Positions 25,307-34,104 of a DNA stretch of 34,120 nt are shown in pieces (position 1 is the first letter of the stretch; each line of letters begins with the position of its first letter). The DNA is from UMGS973 sp963609975 (GTDB lineage: Bacteria > Bacillota > Clostridia > Peptostreptococcales > Anaerovoracaceae). The stretch spans positions 1 through 34,120 of the forward strand of contig CAVDMD010000005.1 in assembly GCA_963609975.1 (NCBI GenBank), written 5' to 3'. Both the position numbers and the translations under genes were made by a program. Below the pieces are notes generated by a model. It ran no database searches, was not told the DNA's origin, and was given only the letters and a program-made list of their open reading frames with translations.

Positions 25307-26095
25307 ATGAAAAAAAGAGAAATGCCTTTGATTCTGCCGTTTGTAATTGCACTGGCGGCGGCAGCGGCGGTGTATGAGCTTCAGAAGGTAATCGGGACAG
25401 CCATGTTTCCCGTATTTGACGGAGGGAAAACCAGCGACTGGAGCAACAGCACCTACATACTGATGGATATTGCAATGATTATACTGTTTATTCCGTCTTA
25501 CAAACTTCTGTTCAGGCCGCAGAGAGGCAGCGAAAGGATAAAACCCGGGGATGCCGGCGCGGCAGGACTTTTGTGCATAGCAGCGGGAGCCGTTATAACA
25601 TCTGTTTCGATAGGGCTTGCAATCAAGGTTGCGGCAATATGCGGAGCGTTTCCTGTCTACGACAATGTTGAGATAATACTGAAAGACGGGAATCCGGTGC
25701 TGTCGGTGCTTTCGATAGTGATATGCGCGCCTCTTATGGAAGAGCTTGTATTCAGAGGTCTTGTGTTCAAAAGCTTCAGAAGCATAAGCGGCTTCTGGTT
25801 TTCGGCGGTTTTGTCCTCTGCGGTATGGGCTGTGATACATCTCAATCTGGTTCAGGGCATAAGAGCTGTGGGCGTAGGTCTGTTTCTGGCTTTTGTGTAC
25901 GAAGCCTATCAGAAACTGTGGGTGCCGGTGTTTGCGCATATGAGTATAAACGCTGTTGCGGCGGCTTCTGATTACAGCGGCGTGCTGAGAGGACTTCATA
26001 TCGGAACCTTCCTGTATATAGTTATGACGGTGCTGCTGCTTGCGGCGCTTTATCCGATATGCGGATATATATCAAAAAACAGAAAACCGCAGTGA
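25307..26095 (+). CDS. CPBP-family intramembrane metalloprotease (CAAX/Abi type)
   Basis: A 262-residue multi-pass membrane protein with the CPBP glutamic/metalloprotease motifs: E145-E146xxxR150 (EELVFRG), H178 in VIHLN and H211xxxN215 (HMSIN). About seven hydrophobic segments are visible. Bacterial members serve in peptide maturation, bacteriocin self-immunity or unknown proteolysis; no bacteriocin precursor gene is evident nearby. It is divergent from the GntR-ABC operon. The shared spacer also holds GTGCAA (25242-25247) and TTGCAC (25263-25268), a 6-bp dyad, and an AT-rich TATATATA tract near 25270 that may be its -10. AGGAAAGG precedes the ATG. Confidence 0.9.
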   Translation: MKKREMPLILPFVIALAAAAAVYELQKVIGTAMFPVFDGGKTSDWSNSTYILMDIAMIILFIPSYKLLFRPQRGSERIKPGDAGAAGLLCIAAGAVITSVSIGLAIKVAAICGAFPVYDNVEIILKDGNPVLSVLSIVICAPLMEELVFRGLVFKSFRSISGFWFSAVLSSAVWAVIHLNLVQGIRAVGVGLFLAFVYEAYQKLWVPVFAHMSINAVAAASDYSGVLRGLHIGTFLYIVMTVLLLAALYPICGYISKNRKPQ

Positions 26096-26102
26096 ATTTT
26101 AG

Positions 26103-26134
26103 GTGCCTATGGAATTGCCATAGGCACTGTTTTG
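26103..26134 (+). terminator. Intrinsic terminator after the CPBP gene
   Basis: GTGCCTATGG (26103-26112) and CCATAGGCAC (26118-26127) form a perfect 10-bp stem with a 5-nt loop, followed by TGTTTTG. The downstream arm overlaps the -35 of the next promoter. Confidence 0.85.
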
Positions 26135-26143
26135 TAGTATAAT
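26115..26143 (+). promoter_or_regulatory. Promoter overlapping the terminator, for the zinc-ribbon gene
   Basis: TTGCCA (26115-26120), a 17-nt spacer and a perfect TATAAT (26138-26143). The -35 lies in the loop and downstream arm of the terminator hairpin. Confidence 0.7.
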
Positions 26144-26211
26144 CTAAAGTAATATTCAGAATTCAGACAGACCACAGAATTATTATACAGACAGCAGGAC
26201 GGAGGGAAACG

Positions 26212-27738
26212 ATGTATTGTAGAAATTGCGGCAAGGAGCTTCTTGAGAATGATAATTTCTGCCCTGTATGCGGGACAAAAGTTGAAAAACCGGCACAGCA
26301 GCCGAAGACCGGAGAAATAGTCTTTGACCCGGACACTGTGCCTCAGACAGACAAAAGCTTTGATTTCAAGTGGGATCTTGAGGATTTCCACAGACAGCAG
26401 CGAAGGACGGAAGACGCTGCAAGCTTTGACTGGGGAGATCTTCTCGGAGTCAAAAAAGGAAAAAATACAGGCGACAGAATTTCAGAGGCCTCACGTCTGC
26501 CGGTACATGGCTATGAGCCTGTGAGCGATTTTGTTTTCAACCCTTCGGGAGATTCACAGCCTGCACAGCGCAAGCCTGCGGAGAAATTCGGCAGCAGAGA
26601 GGATGATTTTTATACTTTCAGCAAAAAAAACGCCGAGTTTCAGGAGCTTCTCAACAGGGAGCACGAGAGAGTCAAAAAAGCCAGGGATGAGAGAGCGCTC
26701 AGACTCGAAGCTCTTAACCTTGACGATATAAACAGGGAGATTGTGCTTGATGCGCAGCCTGAGGAGCAGGAGGTTTCCGAAGCAGAGGAGACAGGCCTTG
26801 CCGGAAGACGCAGGAAACGCAAAGACGCCGAAAAAACAGAATACATACCTGCAGCCCCCAAAACAGAAATCCCTCTCAAAGTGGATGAAGGCGACATTTC
26901 GGGACAGTGGCCGGAGGAGCCTGCAGGATCGGATGCGCAGCCTGAGGAGCAGGAGGCTTCCGGCGCAGATACAGTCCTTCAGACAGAGCAGCCTGCAAAT
27001 CAGATAGAGGAGATGGCAAGGGCAAGAGAGCTTCTGTTTAACAGTGATAATCTGGAGCAGCAGCTTGAGGAGGACGCAGAGCAGACCAGGGCGCCCGAAA
27101 AGGTCAGAGTTGCCACACAGCAGATAAGCAGAGACCAGTTCGCCGAATTTCTCAAAAAAGCCGAGGAGCAGTTCGGAGTGGACGCTCTTGACAAAAAGAT
27201 AGAAGAAGACTGCAAAAATGCAGAGGATATAACAGAAGAACTTCCTGATGCGGAGGAAACTGCTGCAGGACCTGCCGCGGAGCAGGCGGCTGAGAGGGAA
27301 CCTGCAGAGGCAGCAGAACCGGAGCAGCCTGAGAAGCAGGAGGTTTTCGAGGCAGAGACAGAGCCTCAGACAGAGCAGCCGGCAGAGGAGCCGGAAGCAG
27401 AGCCGCTGCAGGATGCGGCGGCAGCAGAGGAGGAAGCTCCTAAGAAAAAACGCGGCCGCAGGGTCAGAGAGCAGACAGGAGAGTTTCATCTGGGAGATTT
27501 CAAGGATGACAACTTCTGGAGCAGCGAGCCTGACTTTACAGATGAATACGATGACGATGAGCCTGTTTCAAAAGGAGGCAGAGCCGCAACCGCTGTTATC
27601 GTAATACTTGCCGTAATACTTGCGTTTATGATTGCGCTTATGATTATAAGGTTTCAGTTCCCCGAATCCGCAGCGGCGCAGTTCATAGAGCCAAAAATCA
27701 CGATAGTGGAAAACCGGATTAGAGGTATCTTTTCCTGA
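26212..27738 (+). CDS. Zinc-ribbon protein with acidic low-complexity repeats and one membrane helix
   Basis: A 508-residue protein of unknown function. It begins with a zinc ribbon, MYCRNCGKELLENDNFCPVCG (Cys at 3, 6, 17 and 20). The middle (about 100-445) is a long acidic, Glu/Gln/Ala/Pro-rich region with repeated QPEEQE and QTEQPA units and short Lys/Arg clusters, probably disordered or coiled. A single membrane helix (about 461-482, AVIVILAVILAFMIALMII) is followed by a 25-residue tail. There is no signal peptide, so the zinc ribbon and acidic region should face the cytoplasm. UPF0182 follows after 35 nt, probably in one operon. Zinc-ribbon plus membrane-anchor proteins are common in Clostridia but poorly understood. 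Confidence 0.85.
   Translation: MYCRNCGKELLENDNFCPVCGTKVEKPAQQPKTGEIVFDPDTVPQTDKSFDFKWDLEDFHRQQRRTEDAASFDWGDLLGVKKGKNTGDRISEASRLPVHGYEPVSDFVFNPSGDSQPAQRKPAEKFGSREDDFYTFSKKNAEFQELLNREHERVKKARDERALRLEALNLDDINREIVLDAQPEEQEVSEAEETGLAGRRRKRKDAEKTEYIPAAPKTEIPLKVDEGDISGQWPEEPAGSDAQPEEQEASGADTVLQTEQPANQIEEMARARELLFNSDNLEQQLEEDAEQTRAPEKVRVATQQISRDQFAEFLKKAEEQFGVDALDKKIEEDCKNAEDITEELPDAEETAAGPAAEQAAEREPAEAAEPEQPEKQEVFEAETEPQTEQPAEEPEAEPLQDAAAAEEEAPKKKRGRRVREQTGEFHLGDFKDDNFWSSEPDFTDEYDDDEPVSKGGRAATAVIVILAVILAFMIALMIIRFQFPESAAAQFIEPKITIVENRIRGIFS
26749..27349 (+). repeat. In-gene repeats in the zinc-ribbon protein gene
   Basis: A 31-nt unit coding DAQPEEQE plus V/A occurs at 26749-26779 and 26932-26962 with one mismatch. 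A third, degenerate copy lies at about 27323-27349. Each is followed by sequence coding QTEQPA or similar in the second and third copies. This points to expansion by duplication within the acidic region. Confidence 0.65.
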
Positions 27739-27773
27739 GTTTTAATTAAAAATATTTTTTAGGAGGGAAGATT

Positions 27774-30635
27774 TTGGAAAAAAAGAAGAGAGGATCAAAA
27801 GCCAGATGGATAGTTTTAGCGGTAATCGCAGCCCTGCTTCTGATATTTGCTTTAGTGGGATTTATTACAGACTTTCTCTGGTTCAGAGAGCTGGGGTACG
27901 TGAGCGTATTCCTTACCAAGCTTTTAACTCAGATAAAAATCGGAGTTCCGGTATTTATCGTAGTGGGATTTCTGGTATACATTTACCTGAAACTGCTCAA
28001 AAAGGGATATTACAAAAAAATCGAATCGCCGGATGCGCCTAATGAGAAGCTTGTGAATATCGTAAGCTGGGTGCTGGCAGGAATTTTTGCCTGCGTTGCA
28101 ACCTATTTCTGCGTGTCAAACCTGTGGTACAAATGGCTGAACTTTGCAAACAGCACAGACTTTGATATTTCAGACCCATTGTATAATAACGATATCTCGC
28201 TTTATGTATTCAAACTGCCGTTTATCAAAGAGGTCAACGGCATCATCATAGCTTTGTCGGTAGCGTTTATAATAATCACCCTTATCTATTATGCAATGCT
28301 GCTGTCAATGAGAAAACCGGTTGTATTTGAAGAGACCGAAACAGACGACTTTGACGAGGAGCCGTCACAGCAGAGCTCAGGCTTTGCAGGCTTTGAGAAT
28401 ATGGGCGGCGGCCTTGGCGGTATGTTTGAGAAATTTGCGGAATCGATTAACGGCAGAGGCTTTGCAAACAGACCTGCAAGGAAGAAAAAACAGTTTGACA
28501 GCGACAACTTCAGCCAGCTTCTTCATATTGCATCAAAGCAGCTTATAGTTGTCGGCGTTATATTCTTCGTAATGCTGGCTGTGGACTTTTTCTTAAAGCA
28601 GTATGACCTGCTTTACAACCATACGGGAGCGGTATACGGAGCCGGCTACACAGATGTGACGGTTACTCTGTGGATGTACAGAGCCCTTGCAGTGCTTTCG
28701 CTTCTCGGCGCCATAGGCTTCATAATCGGCATAAGCAAAAAAAAGATCAGGACAATAGCCATAGTACCTGTGATTATGATAATCGTGGGGATTGTCGGAG
28801 CAGGCGGAGCAATGCTTGTTCAGAACTATGTTGTATCGCCTGACGAATTAAACAAAGAAAGCAAATACCTTGAGAGAAACATAGAATACACCCAGTACGC
28901 ATACGGTGTTGACAACGTTACGACCAAGTCCTTTGCCGCAAGCAAAAATCTTGACAGCAGCGGCATCAACAACAATCAGGAGACAATAACAAACATAAGA
29001 ATCAACGATTATTCGCCTGCAAACAAATTCTACAACCAGACACAGTCCATAAGACAGTACTACAGCTTCAATGATGTGTTTGTTGACAGATACTATATCA
29101 ACGGTGAATATACGCAGACCTTCCTTGCTGCAAGAGAAATAGATGAATCTCAGATAAGCAATACATGGATGAATACTCATATCAAGTACACTCACGGCTA
29201 CGGTGTTACATTATCAAGAGTTGACAAGGTAACGTCAAGCGGACAGCCTGATGTGCTTGTGGGAGATATTCCTCCTGAATCATCGGTTGAGGAGATAAAA
29301 ATAGACAACCCGGCAATATACTTCGGACAGCTTACAAACAATTATGTGCTTGTGGGAACCGACGAAAAAGAGTTTGACTATCCTGACGGAGACTCAAACA
29401 AATACACCCGCTATTCGGGTACGGCCGGAATTAAAATGAACCTTGCCAACAGATGCCTGTTTGCAGTCAGAGAAAGGTCGCTCAAGCTGCTTGTCTCATC
29501 GAATATTACAAGCGACTCCAAGATTGTCATCAACAGAAACGTCACATCGAGAGTCAAAAAGATAATGCCTTATCTGACATATGACAAGAACCCGTATATG
29601 GTTACCGCAAACGGCAATCTGTACTGGATATATGACGCATATACGACAACCTCAAGCTATCCGTATTCGGAGCCTTACAGCGAGCAGAGCAGCACCAACT
29701 ACATCCGAAACTCGGTAAAAGTGGTTATAGACGCATATAACGGCGACACCAGCTATTATGTGGTTGATGACAGCGACCCTATAGCAAAGACGCTGCAGAA
29801 GATATATCCTAAACTGTTCAGGAACTTTGATGAAATGGACGAGGCGGTCAGAGCACACGTCAGATATCCAAATACAATGTTTGATATACAGGCTACAATT
29901 TACGAAAGATATCATATGAACGATGTCAATGCCTTCTATCAGAACGAGGATATGTGGTCAATAGCAAATGAGATATACGGTCAGGAAGAGCAGGAAATGA
30001 CTCCTAACTACTACATACTCAAGCTTCCGGGCGAAAAAGACGCGGAGTTTGTAAACTCCATACCGTATACCCCTAAAAACAAGAGAAATATGACATCTCT
30101 GCTGATAGCCAGAAACGACGGTGAGAACTACGGACAGCTTGTTCTTTACAAATTCCCTAAGAGCAAGGCCGTATACGGTCCGATGCAGATAGAGGCTCTG
30201 ATAGACCAGAACCCTGAGATTTCCAAGGAGTTTTCACTCTGGAGCTCGGCGGGAACATCATACAGCAGAGGCAACCTGTTTGTAATCCCTATAGATGACT
30301 CGCTTCTGTATGTTGAGCCTGTATACCTTGAAGCAAACAAGGAGAGTATACCGGAGGTCAAGAGAGTAATTGTCGCTTTCAACGACCAGATAGCATACGA
30401 GCCGACACTGGCCGAGGCTCTGGAATCGCTGTTTGGAGAAACCGACATAAGCAGCGGACAAAGCAGCAGCACATCTGAGAATACGGATGACGGGACAATG
30501 TCACAGACAGAGCTTATCTCAGCTGCGGCACAGGCTTATGAAAATGCACAGTCCGCCATGAAAAACGGCGACTGGGAAGGATACGGCAGGTATCTTGATC
30601 AGCTTGAAAAATACCTGAATGAATTACAGAAATAA
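27774..30635 (+). CDS. UPF0182-family large membrane protein
   Basis: A 953-residue protein of the uncharacterised UPF0182 (COG1615) family. The N-terminal third has about seven membrane segments (first at about 12-33; WFRELGYVSVFLTKL is a family hallmark) with a Gly/Phe-rich cytoplasmic loop (about 190-245). From about residue 360 to 890 a large extracytoplasmic domain follows, with family blocks such as NIRINDYSP, INGEYTQTFLAAREID, YFGQLTNNYVLVGT and NRCLFAVRERSLKLLVS. The Ser/Asp-rich and helical tail (about 895-953) is variable. Translation begins at TTG (27774) with AGGAGG 7 nt upstream; no ATG fits as well. Function is unknown. It sits between a zinc-ribbon protein and glutamine synthetase. 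Confidence 0.92.
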   Translation: MEKKKRGSKARWIVLAVIAALLLIFALVGFITDFLWFRELGYVSVFLTKLLTQIKIGVPVFIVVGFLVYIYLKLLKKGYYKKIESPDAPNEKLVNIVSWVLAGIFACVATYFCVSNLWYKWLNFANSTDFDISDPLYNNDISLYVFKLPFIKEVNGIIIALSVAFIIITLIYYAMLLSMRKPVVFEETETDDFDEEPSQQSSGFAGFENMGGGLGGMFEKFAESINGRGFANRPARKKKQFDSDNFSQLLHIASKQLIVVGVIFFVMLAVDFFLKQYDLLYNHTGAVYGAGYTDVTVTLWMYRALAVLSLLGAIGFIIGISKKKIRTIAIVPVIMIIVGIVGAGGAMLVQNYVVSPDELNKESKYLERNIEYTQYAYGVDNVTTKSFAASKNLDSSGINNNQETITNIRINDYSPANKFYNQTQSIRQYYSFNDVFVDRYYINGEYTQTFLAAREIDESQISNTWMNTHIKYTHGYGVTLSRVDKVTSSGQPDVLVGDIPPESSVEEIKIDNPAIYFGQLTNNYVLVGTDEKEFDYPDGDSNKYTRYSGTAGIKMNLANRCLFAVRERSLKLLVSSNITSDSKIVINRNVTSRVKKIMPYLTYDKNPYMVTANGNLYWIYDAYTTTSSYPYSEPYSEQSSTNYIRNSVKVVIDAYNGDTSYYVVDDSDPIAKTLQKIYPKLFRNFDEMDEAVRAHVRYPNTMFDIQATIYERYHMNDVNAFYQNEDMWSIANEIYGQEEQEMTPNYYILKLPGEKDAEFVNSIPYTPKNKRNMTSLLIARNDGENYGQLVLYKFPKSKAVYGPMQIEALIDQNPEISKEFSLWSSAGTSYSRGNLFVIPIDDSLLYVEPVYLEANKESIPEVKRVIVAFNDQIAYEPTLAEALESLFGETDISSGQSSSTSENTDDGTMSQTELISAAAQAYENAQSAMKNGDWEGYGRYLDQLEKYLNELQK

Positions 30636-30642
30636 CAGTGCG

Positions 30643-30670
30643 GGACATTCCGGAAAACACCGGAATGTCC
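30643..30670 (+). terminator. Hairpin between UPF0182 and glutamine synthetase genes
   Basis: GGACATTCCGG (30643-30653) and CCGGAATGTCC (30660-30670) form a perfect 11-bp stem with a 6-nt loop. It is followed by GTTGCAATTTAATTTAATTT, which is T-rich but broken. It is probably a terminator, perhaps partial. No clear promoter follows it, so some read-through into glnA is likely. Confidence 0.6.
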
Positions 30671-30704
30671 GTTGCAATTTAATTTAATTTGATTGGAGAA
30701 ACAT

Positions 30705-32615
30705 ATGCTGGATTTTAATTTTGATAAAATGCTTTTTAATATAGGGCCGGAGGAGCATTCGGCAAAAAAACTGAGAGCGATACTTAATGAACATCCGGAA
30801 GTTCAGTTTGTATCTCTGGTGGGAATAGACATAGGCGGACGCGGTACAGATGAAAAAATACCTGTCAGAGCCTTCCTCAAAGACATTGACAAGTTTCTTG
30901 CGGAGGGAGTGCAGACTGACGGCTCATCAGTTGTACTGCCCAAAATCGCAGACCTTAACAATGCCAAGGTTGATATAATTCCGGACACAAGTGTGAACTG
31001 GTATGTTGACTACAATTTTGACAATGTGCTGCAGAGCACGGGACTTCCTGTGGGAAGCCTGAGAATCCCTTCATATCTCCGTCACAACGATACATTTGAA
31101 GTGGGTTCAAGAGTAGTGCTTCGCGATGCGGTTGCGGATTTCAAAAAAGAACTGATGGAGCTGCTCAGGAACAATCCGTATGTTTTTGAATACATGGATT
31201 TAGACAGCGCCGATGAGATTGAGGAGCTGATAGTAACCTCGGCGACAGAGCTGGAATTCTGGGTCAAGACGCCGGACGAGCAGTCGGACAGAGAGCAGCT
31301 TACGACAGCGCAGGAGCTCAAAGAGCAGTACTGGAAACGGACTGTGGGGCCTGTTCGTACAGCCCTCGAAAGAGCCCTTAGTATTCTTGATTACTACGGA
31401 CTTGAGATGGAGATGGGCCACAAGGAAGTGGGCGGCGTCAAAGCCAAAATGGGACACTCCGGACATTACGATCACATAATGGAGCAGCTTGAAATCGACT
31501 GGAAATATTCAGATGCGCTGCAGGCTGCAGACAACGAAAAACAGGTAAAATACATAGTAAGAGATATATTCAGACTGCATGGGCTTGATGTTACATTTAT
31601 GGCAAAGCCTATGGAGGGCGTTGCAGGAAGCGGTGAGCATACGCATCTTGGCCTTGCTGCAAAACTCAAAGACGGCAGAGTTGTAAGTATGTTCTCCTCA
31701 AAGGACGGCAGAGATTTCCTGAATGTAATCGGCTACGGAGCGCTGATGGGCCTTCTTCACAACTATGAGGTTATAAATCCGTTCATAAGTGCGACAAACG
31801 ATGCGTTTAACAGACTTAAACCGGGCTTTGAAGCGCCTGTCTGCACAGTAACCTCCATGGGTCACAGCGTTGAGGCACCGTCAAGAAACAGGACAGTGCT
31901 TGCAGGGCTTATCAGAGAGGCCGGCAATCCGCTTGCCACAAGATTTGAGCTTCGTTCTCCAAACCCAAACAGCAACACATACCTTGTCATAGCCGCATCA
32001 TATATGGCAATGCTCGACGGTATCAGAGCTGCCGTAACCGCAGGTAAAACTCCTGCCGAGCTTGAAAAGTCAATATCCAAAAAGAAAGGCGAGGAGGACT
32101 TTTATCTCGAAACAGGCAGAGAATACAGAAGCGAAAAAGATGTATTTGCACACTATACTCCCGAAGAAAGAGACGATCTCTTCGGCAGACCTCCCGAAAC
32201 AGTATGGGAGAATATCACTGCATTTGACAAATACCCGGAGAAGCTTGAAATATTCAAAAGCGGCGGGGTAATGACAGATATAGTGCTTGAATCATACAGG
32301 GAGGCTATAGTAAACCAGTGGGCTACCGAGCTTTACAACAGAATAATTCCAAATGCAATGGATACAGTAAGAAGATGCAAAAAACTTCACGACGAAAGTG
32401 CCACAGACTATGATATAGGTATGTGGGCGCAGATTTCGGCGCAGAGAGACAAGATAGCCAAAAACACCATGAATGAATTCTGCATTCTCAAAAAAATAAG
32501 TGATGCGCTTGACAGTGAGGACTATAATCTGGCGTCGCAGCTGCAGCTTCTGGCGCAGAGGGAAATCAGAAAACTGATAGATATGTATAGTTCATATAAA
32601 AGAAATCTATTATAA
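30705..32615 (+). CDS. glnA: Glutamine synthetase, divergent long form
   Basis: It should make glutamine from glutamate, ammonia and ATP. At 636 residues it is longer than type I (about 450) and differs from type III (about 700). Recognisable blocks: TDGSSVVL (about 76-83), TELEFW, FMAKPMEGVAGSGEHTHLG (GSG at 308-310 and H312), NAFNRLKPG-like NDAFNRLKPGFEAPV, SRNRTVLAG and ATRFELRSPNPNSNTYL. In place of the type I motif EVAPGQHE is EVGGVKAKMGHSGHYDHIMEQLEIDWKY-type sequence (from E241), a clear insertion. A C-terminal extension of about 150 helical residues follows the catalytic core. The ATG at 30705 follows GGAGAA. serS begins 14 nt downstream. Regulation is not visible in the leader. Confidence 0.88.
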   Translation: MLDFNFDKMLFNIGPEEHSAKKLRAILNEHPEVQFVSLVGIDIGGRGTDEKIPVRAFLKDIDKFLAEGVQTDGSSVVLPKIADLNNAKVDIIPDTSVNWYVDYNFDNVLQSTGLPVGSLRIPSYLRHNDTFEVGSRVVLRDAVADFKKELMELLRNNPYVFEYMDLDSADEIEELIVTSATELEFWVKTPDEQSDREQLTTAQELKEQYWKRTVGPVRTALERALSILDYYGLEMEMGHKEVGGVKAKMGHSGHYDHIMEQLEIDWKYSDALQAADNEKQVKYIVRDIFRLHGLDVTFMAKPMEGVAGSGEHTHLGLAAKLKDGRVVSMFSSKDGRDFLNVIGYGALMGLLHNYEVINPFISATNDAFNRLKPGFEAPVCTVTSMGHSVEAPSRNRTVLAGLIREAGNPLATRFELRSPNPNSNTYLVIAASYMAMLDGIRAAVTAGKTPAELEKSISKKKGEEDFYLETGREYRSEKDVFAHYTPEERDDLFGRPPETVWENITAFDKYPEKLEIFKSGGVMTDIVLESYREAIVNQWATELYNRIIPNAMDTVRRCKKLHDESATDYDIGMWAQISAQRDKIAKNTMNEFCILKKISDALDSEDYNLASQLQLLAQREIRKLIDMYSSYKRNLL

Positions 32616-32629
32616 CAGGAGATGAAAAA

Positions 32630-33901
32630 ATGTTAGACATTAAAAGACTAAGAGAAGATTTTGACAATGTGAAAGCCGCAGTCGAGAGGAGAGGCAAGGG
32701 AGACTTCGGTATTGACAATGTTATGGTTTTTGATGAAAAAAGAAGAAGCATACTTGCAGAAGTTGAGCAGATGAAAAACCTGCAGAAAACAGAATCAAAA
32801 AAAATACCTCAGATGAAAAAAAACGGCGAGGACACAACAGCTCTTATGGAAGAAATGAAAGAGCTTTCAGATAAAATAAAGGTTCTTGATGAACAGGTGG
32901 CAGAAGCTGAAGCAGGCCTCAGAGACGCGCTTCTTAATGTACCTAACACACCTGACCCTACAGTACCAGACGGCAAAGACGATCAGGACAATGTTGAGCT
33001 GAGAAAATGGGGAGAGCCTACAAAATTTGACTTTGAGCCCAAGGCTCACTGGGATATAGGCGAGAACCTTGACATTCTCGACTTCGAAAGAGCAGCCAAG
33101 CTTTCAGGAACAAGATTTACGGTATACAAAGGCCTTGGCGCAAGACTTGAAAGATCGGTTATCAATTTTATGCTTAACCTGCATACGGAACAGCACGGAT
33201 TTACAGAAATCCTGCCGCCGTTTATGGTAGGCAGAGCTGCCATGACAGGCACAGGCCAGCTTCCTAAATTTGAAGACGATATGTTCCATGTGCCGGCAAA
33301 GGATCACTTCCTTATTCCTACGGCAGAGGTTCCTGTGACAAACCTGAGAGCGGGAGAAATCCTAGACGGCGCTGAGCTTCCTGTATACTATACCGCATAT
33401 ACTCCTTGCTTCAGAAAAGAAGCAGGCTCGGCAGGCAGAGATACAAGAGGCCTGATAAGACAGCACCAGTTTAACAAGGTGGAGCTTGTTAAATTTGCAA
33501 ATCCGGACAATTCCTATGAGGAGCTTGAAAGCCTGACCCATGCGGCTGAAGAGGTGCTTCAGATATTAGATATTCCTTACAGAGTTGTTAAGCTTTCGGC
33601 AGGAGATCTGGGTTTCAGCTCGGCTATGACATATGATATTGAAGTATGGATGCCAAGCTACGGCAGATATGTTGAAATATCCTCATGTTCAAACTTTGAG
33701 GACTATCAGGCAAGAAGAGCCAATATCAGATTCAGGAGAGAGCCTAAGGCCAAGGCTGAATTTGTGCATACCCTCAACGGTTCGGGGCTTGCAGTAGGCA
33801 GAACGGTTGCGGCCATACTTGAGAATTATCAGCAGGCAGACGGAAGCGTTAAGGTTCCTGAGGCGCTGGTAAAATATATGGGAACGGATGTAATTAAATA
33901 G
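32630..33901 (+). CDS. serS: Seryl-tRNA synthetase
   Basis: A class II synthetase charging tRNA-Ser and tRNA-Sec. The 423 residues begin with the long antiparallel coiled coil that grips the tRNA variable arm (about 28-105, Lys/Glu-rich), then the catalytic core: motif 2 FRKEAGSAGRDTRGLIRQHQF (from F261) and motif 3 NGSGLAVGRTVAAILENYQ (near 380), and end in the usual QADGSVKVPEAL region. AGGAGATG precedes the ATG, only 14 nt after glnA, so it is co-transcribed with it. There is no T-box leader. Confidence 0.97.
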   Translation: MLDIKRLREDFDNVKAAVERRGKGDFGIDNVMVFDEKRRSILAEVEQMKNLQKTESKKIPQMKKNGEDTTALMEEMKELSDKIKVLDEQVAEAEAGLRDALLNVPNTPDPTVPDGKDDQDNVELRKWGEPTKFDFEPKAHWDIGENLDILDFERAAKLSGTRFTVYKGLGARLERSVINFMLNLHTEQHGFTEILPPFMVGRAAMTGTGQLPKFEDDMFHVPAKDHFLIPTAEVPVTNLRAGEILDGAELPVYYTAYTPCFRKEAGSAGRDTRGLIRQHQFNKVELVKFANPDNSYEELESLTHAAEEVLQILDIPYRVVKLSAGDLGFSSAMTYDIEVWMPSYGRYVEISSCSNFEDYQARRANIRFRREPKAKAEFVHTLNGSGLAVGRTVAAILENYQQADGSVKVPEALVKYMGTDVIK

Positions 33902-33917
33902 CGTGAACAATGATGAA

Positions 33918-33954
33918 ATACTCCCTGCAAATATATATAACAGGGGGTATTTTT
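33918..33954 (+). terminator. Intrinsic terminator after serS
   Basis: ATACTCCCTG (33918-33927) pairs with CAGGGGGTAT (33941-33950, one G-U), followed by TTTTG. Confidence 0.85.
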
Positions 33955-34022
33955 GCAGTTTAGAGCAATAGGGAGTAAAAAACAAGTAATAAAAGATGAA
34001 TTTTTACGCAAGTTTTTAGATA

Positions 34023-34032
34023 TTGTATACAA
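34023..34032. promoter_or_regulatory. Further TTGTATACAA site near the right edge
   Basis: An exact copy of the 10-bp palindrome found twice before the citrate synthase promoter. It lies 43 bp upstream of the -35 at 34076, flanked by imperfect TTTTTAG/CTAAAAA arms. A second short dyad ATGT-AAA-ACAT lies at about 34047-34057. Confidence 0.5.
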
Positions 34033-34075
34033 AAACCTAAAAAAGATGTAAAACATACATTATATAGAAAAACTG

Positions 34076-34104
34076 TTGACTAATGCAAACAAACCTCGTA
34101 TAAT
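34076..34104 (+). promoter_or_regulatory. Strong sigma-A-type promoter for a gene beyond the window
   Basis: TTGACT (34076-34081), a 17-nt spacer and a perfect TATAAT (34099-34104). The transcript start would be near 34111. The gene it drives is not in the window. Confidence 0.8.

Noticed and set aside
25137..25475. An N-terminal extension of the GntR regulator
   Set aside because: It crosses the promoter, the operator and the divergent CPBP gene; the ATG at 25136 has a strong ribosome site.
26554..27489. A 311-codon open frame on the - strand
   Set aside because: It is the antisense shadow of the Glu/Gln/Ala-rich region of the zinc-ribbon gene. Its Leu/Cys-rich composition is the expected artefact and it has no ribosome site.
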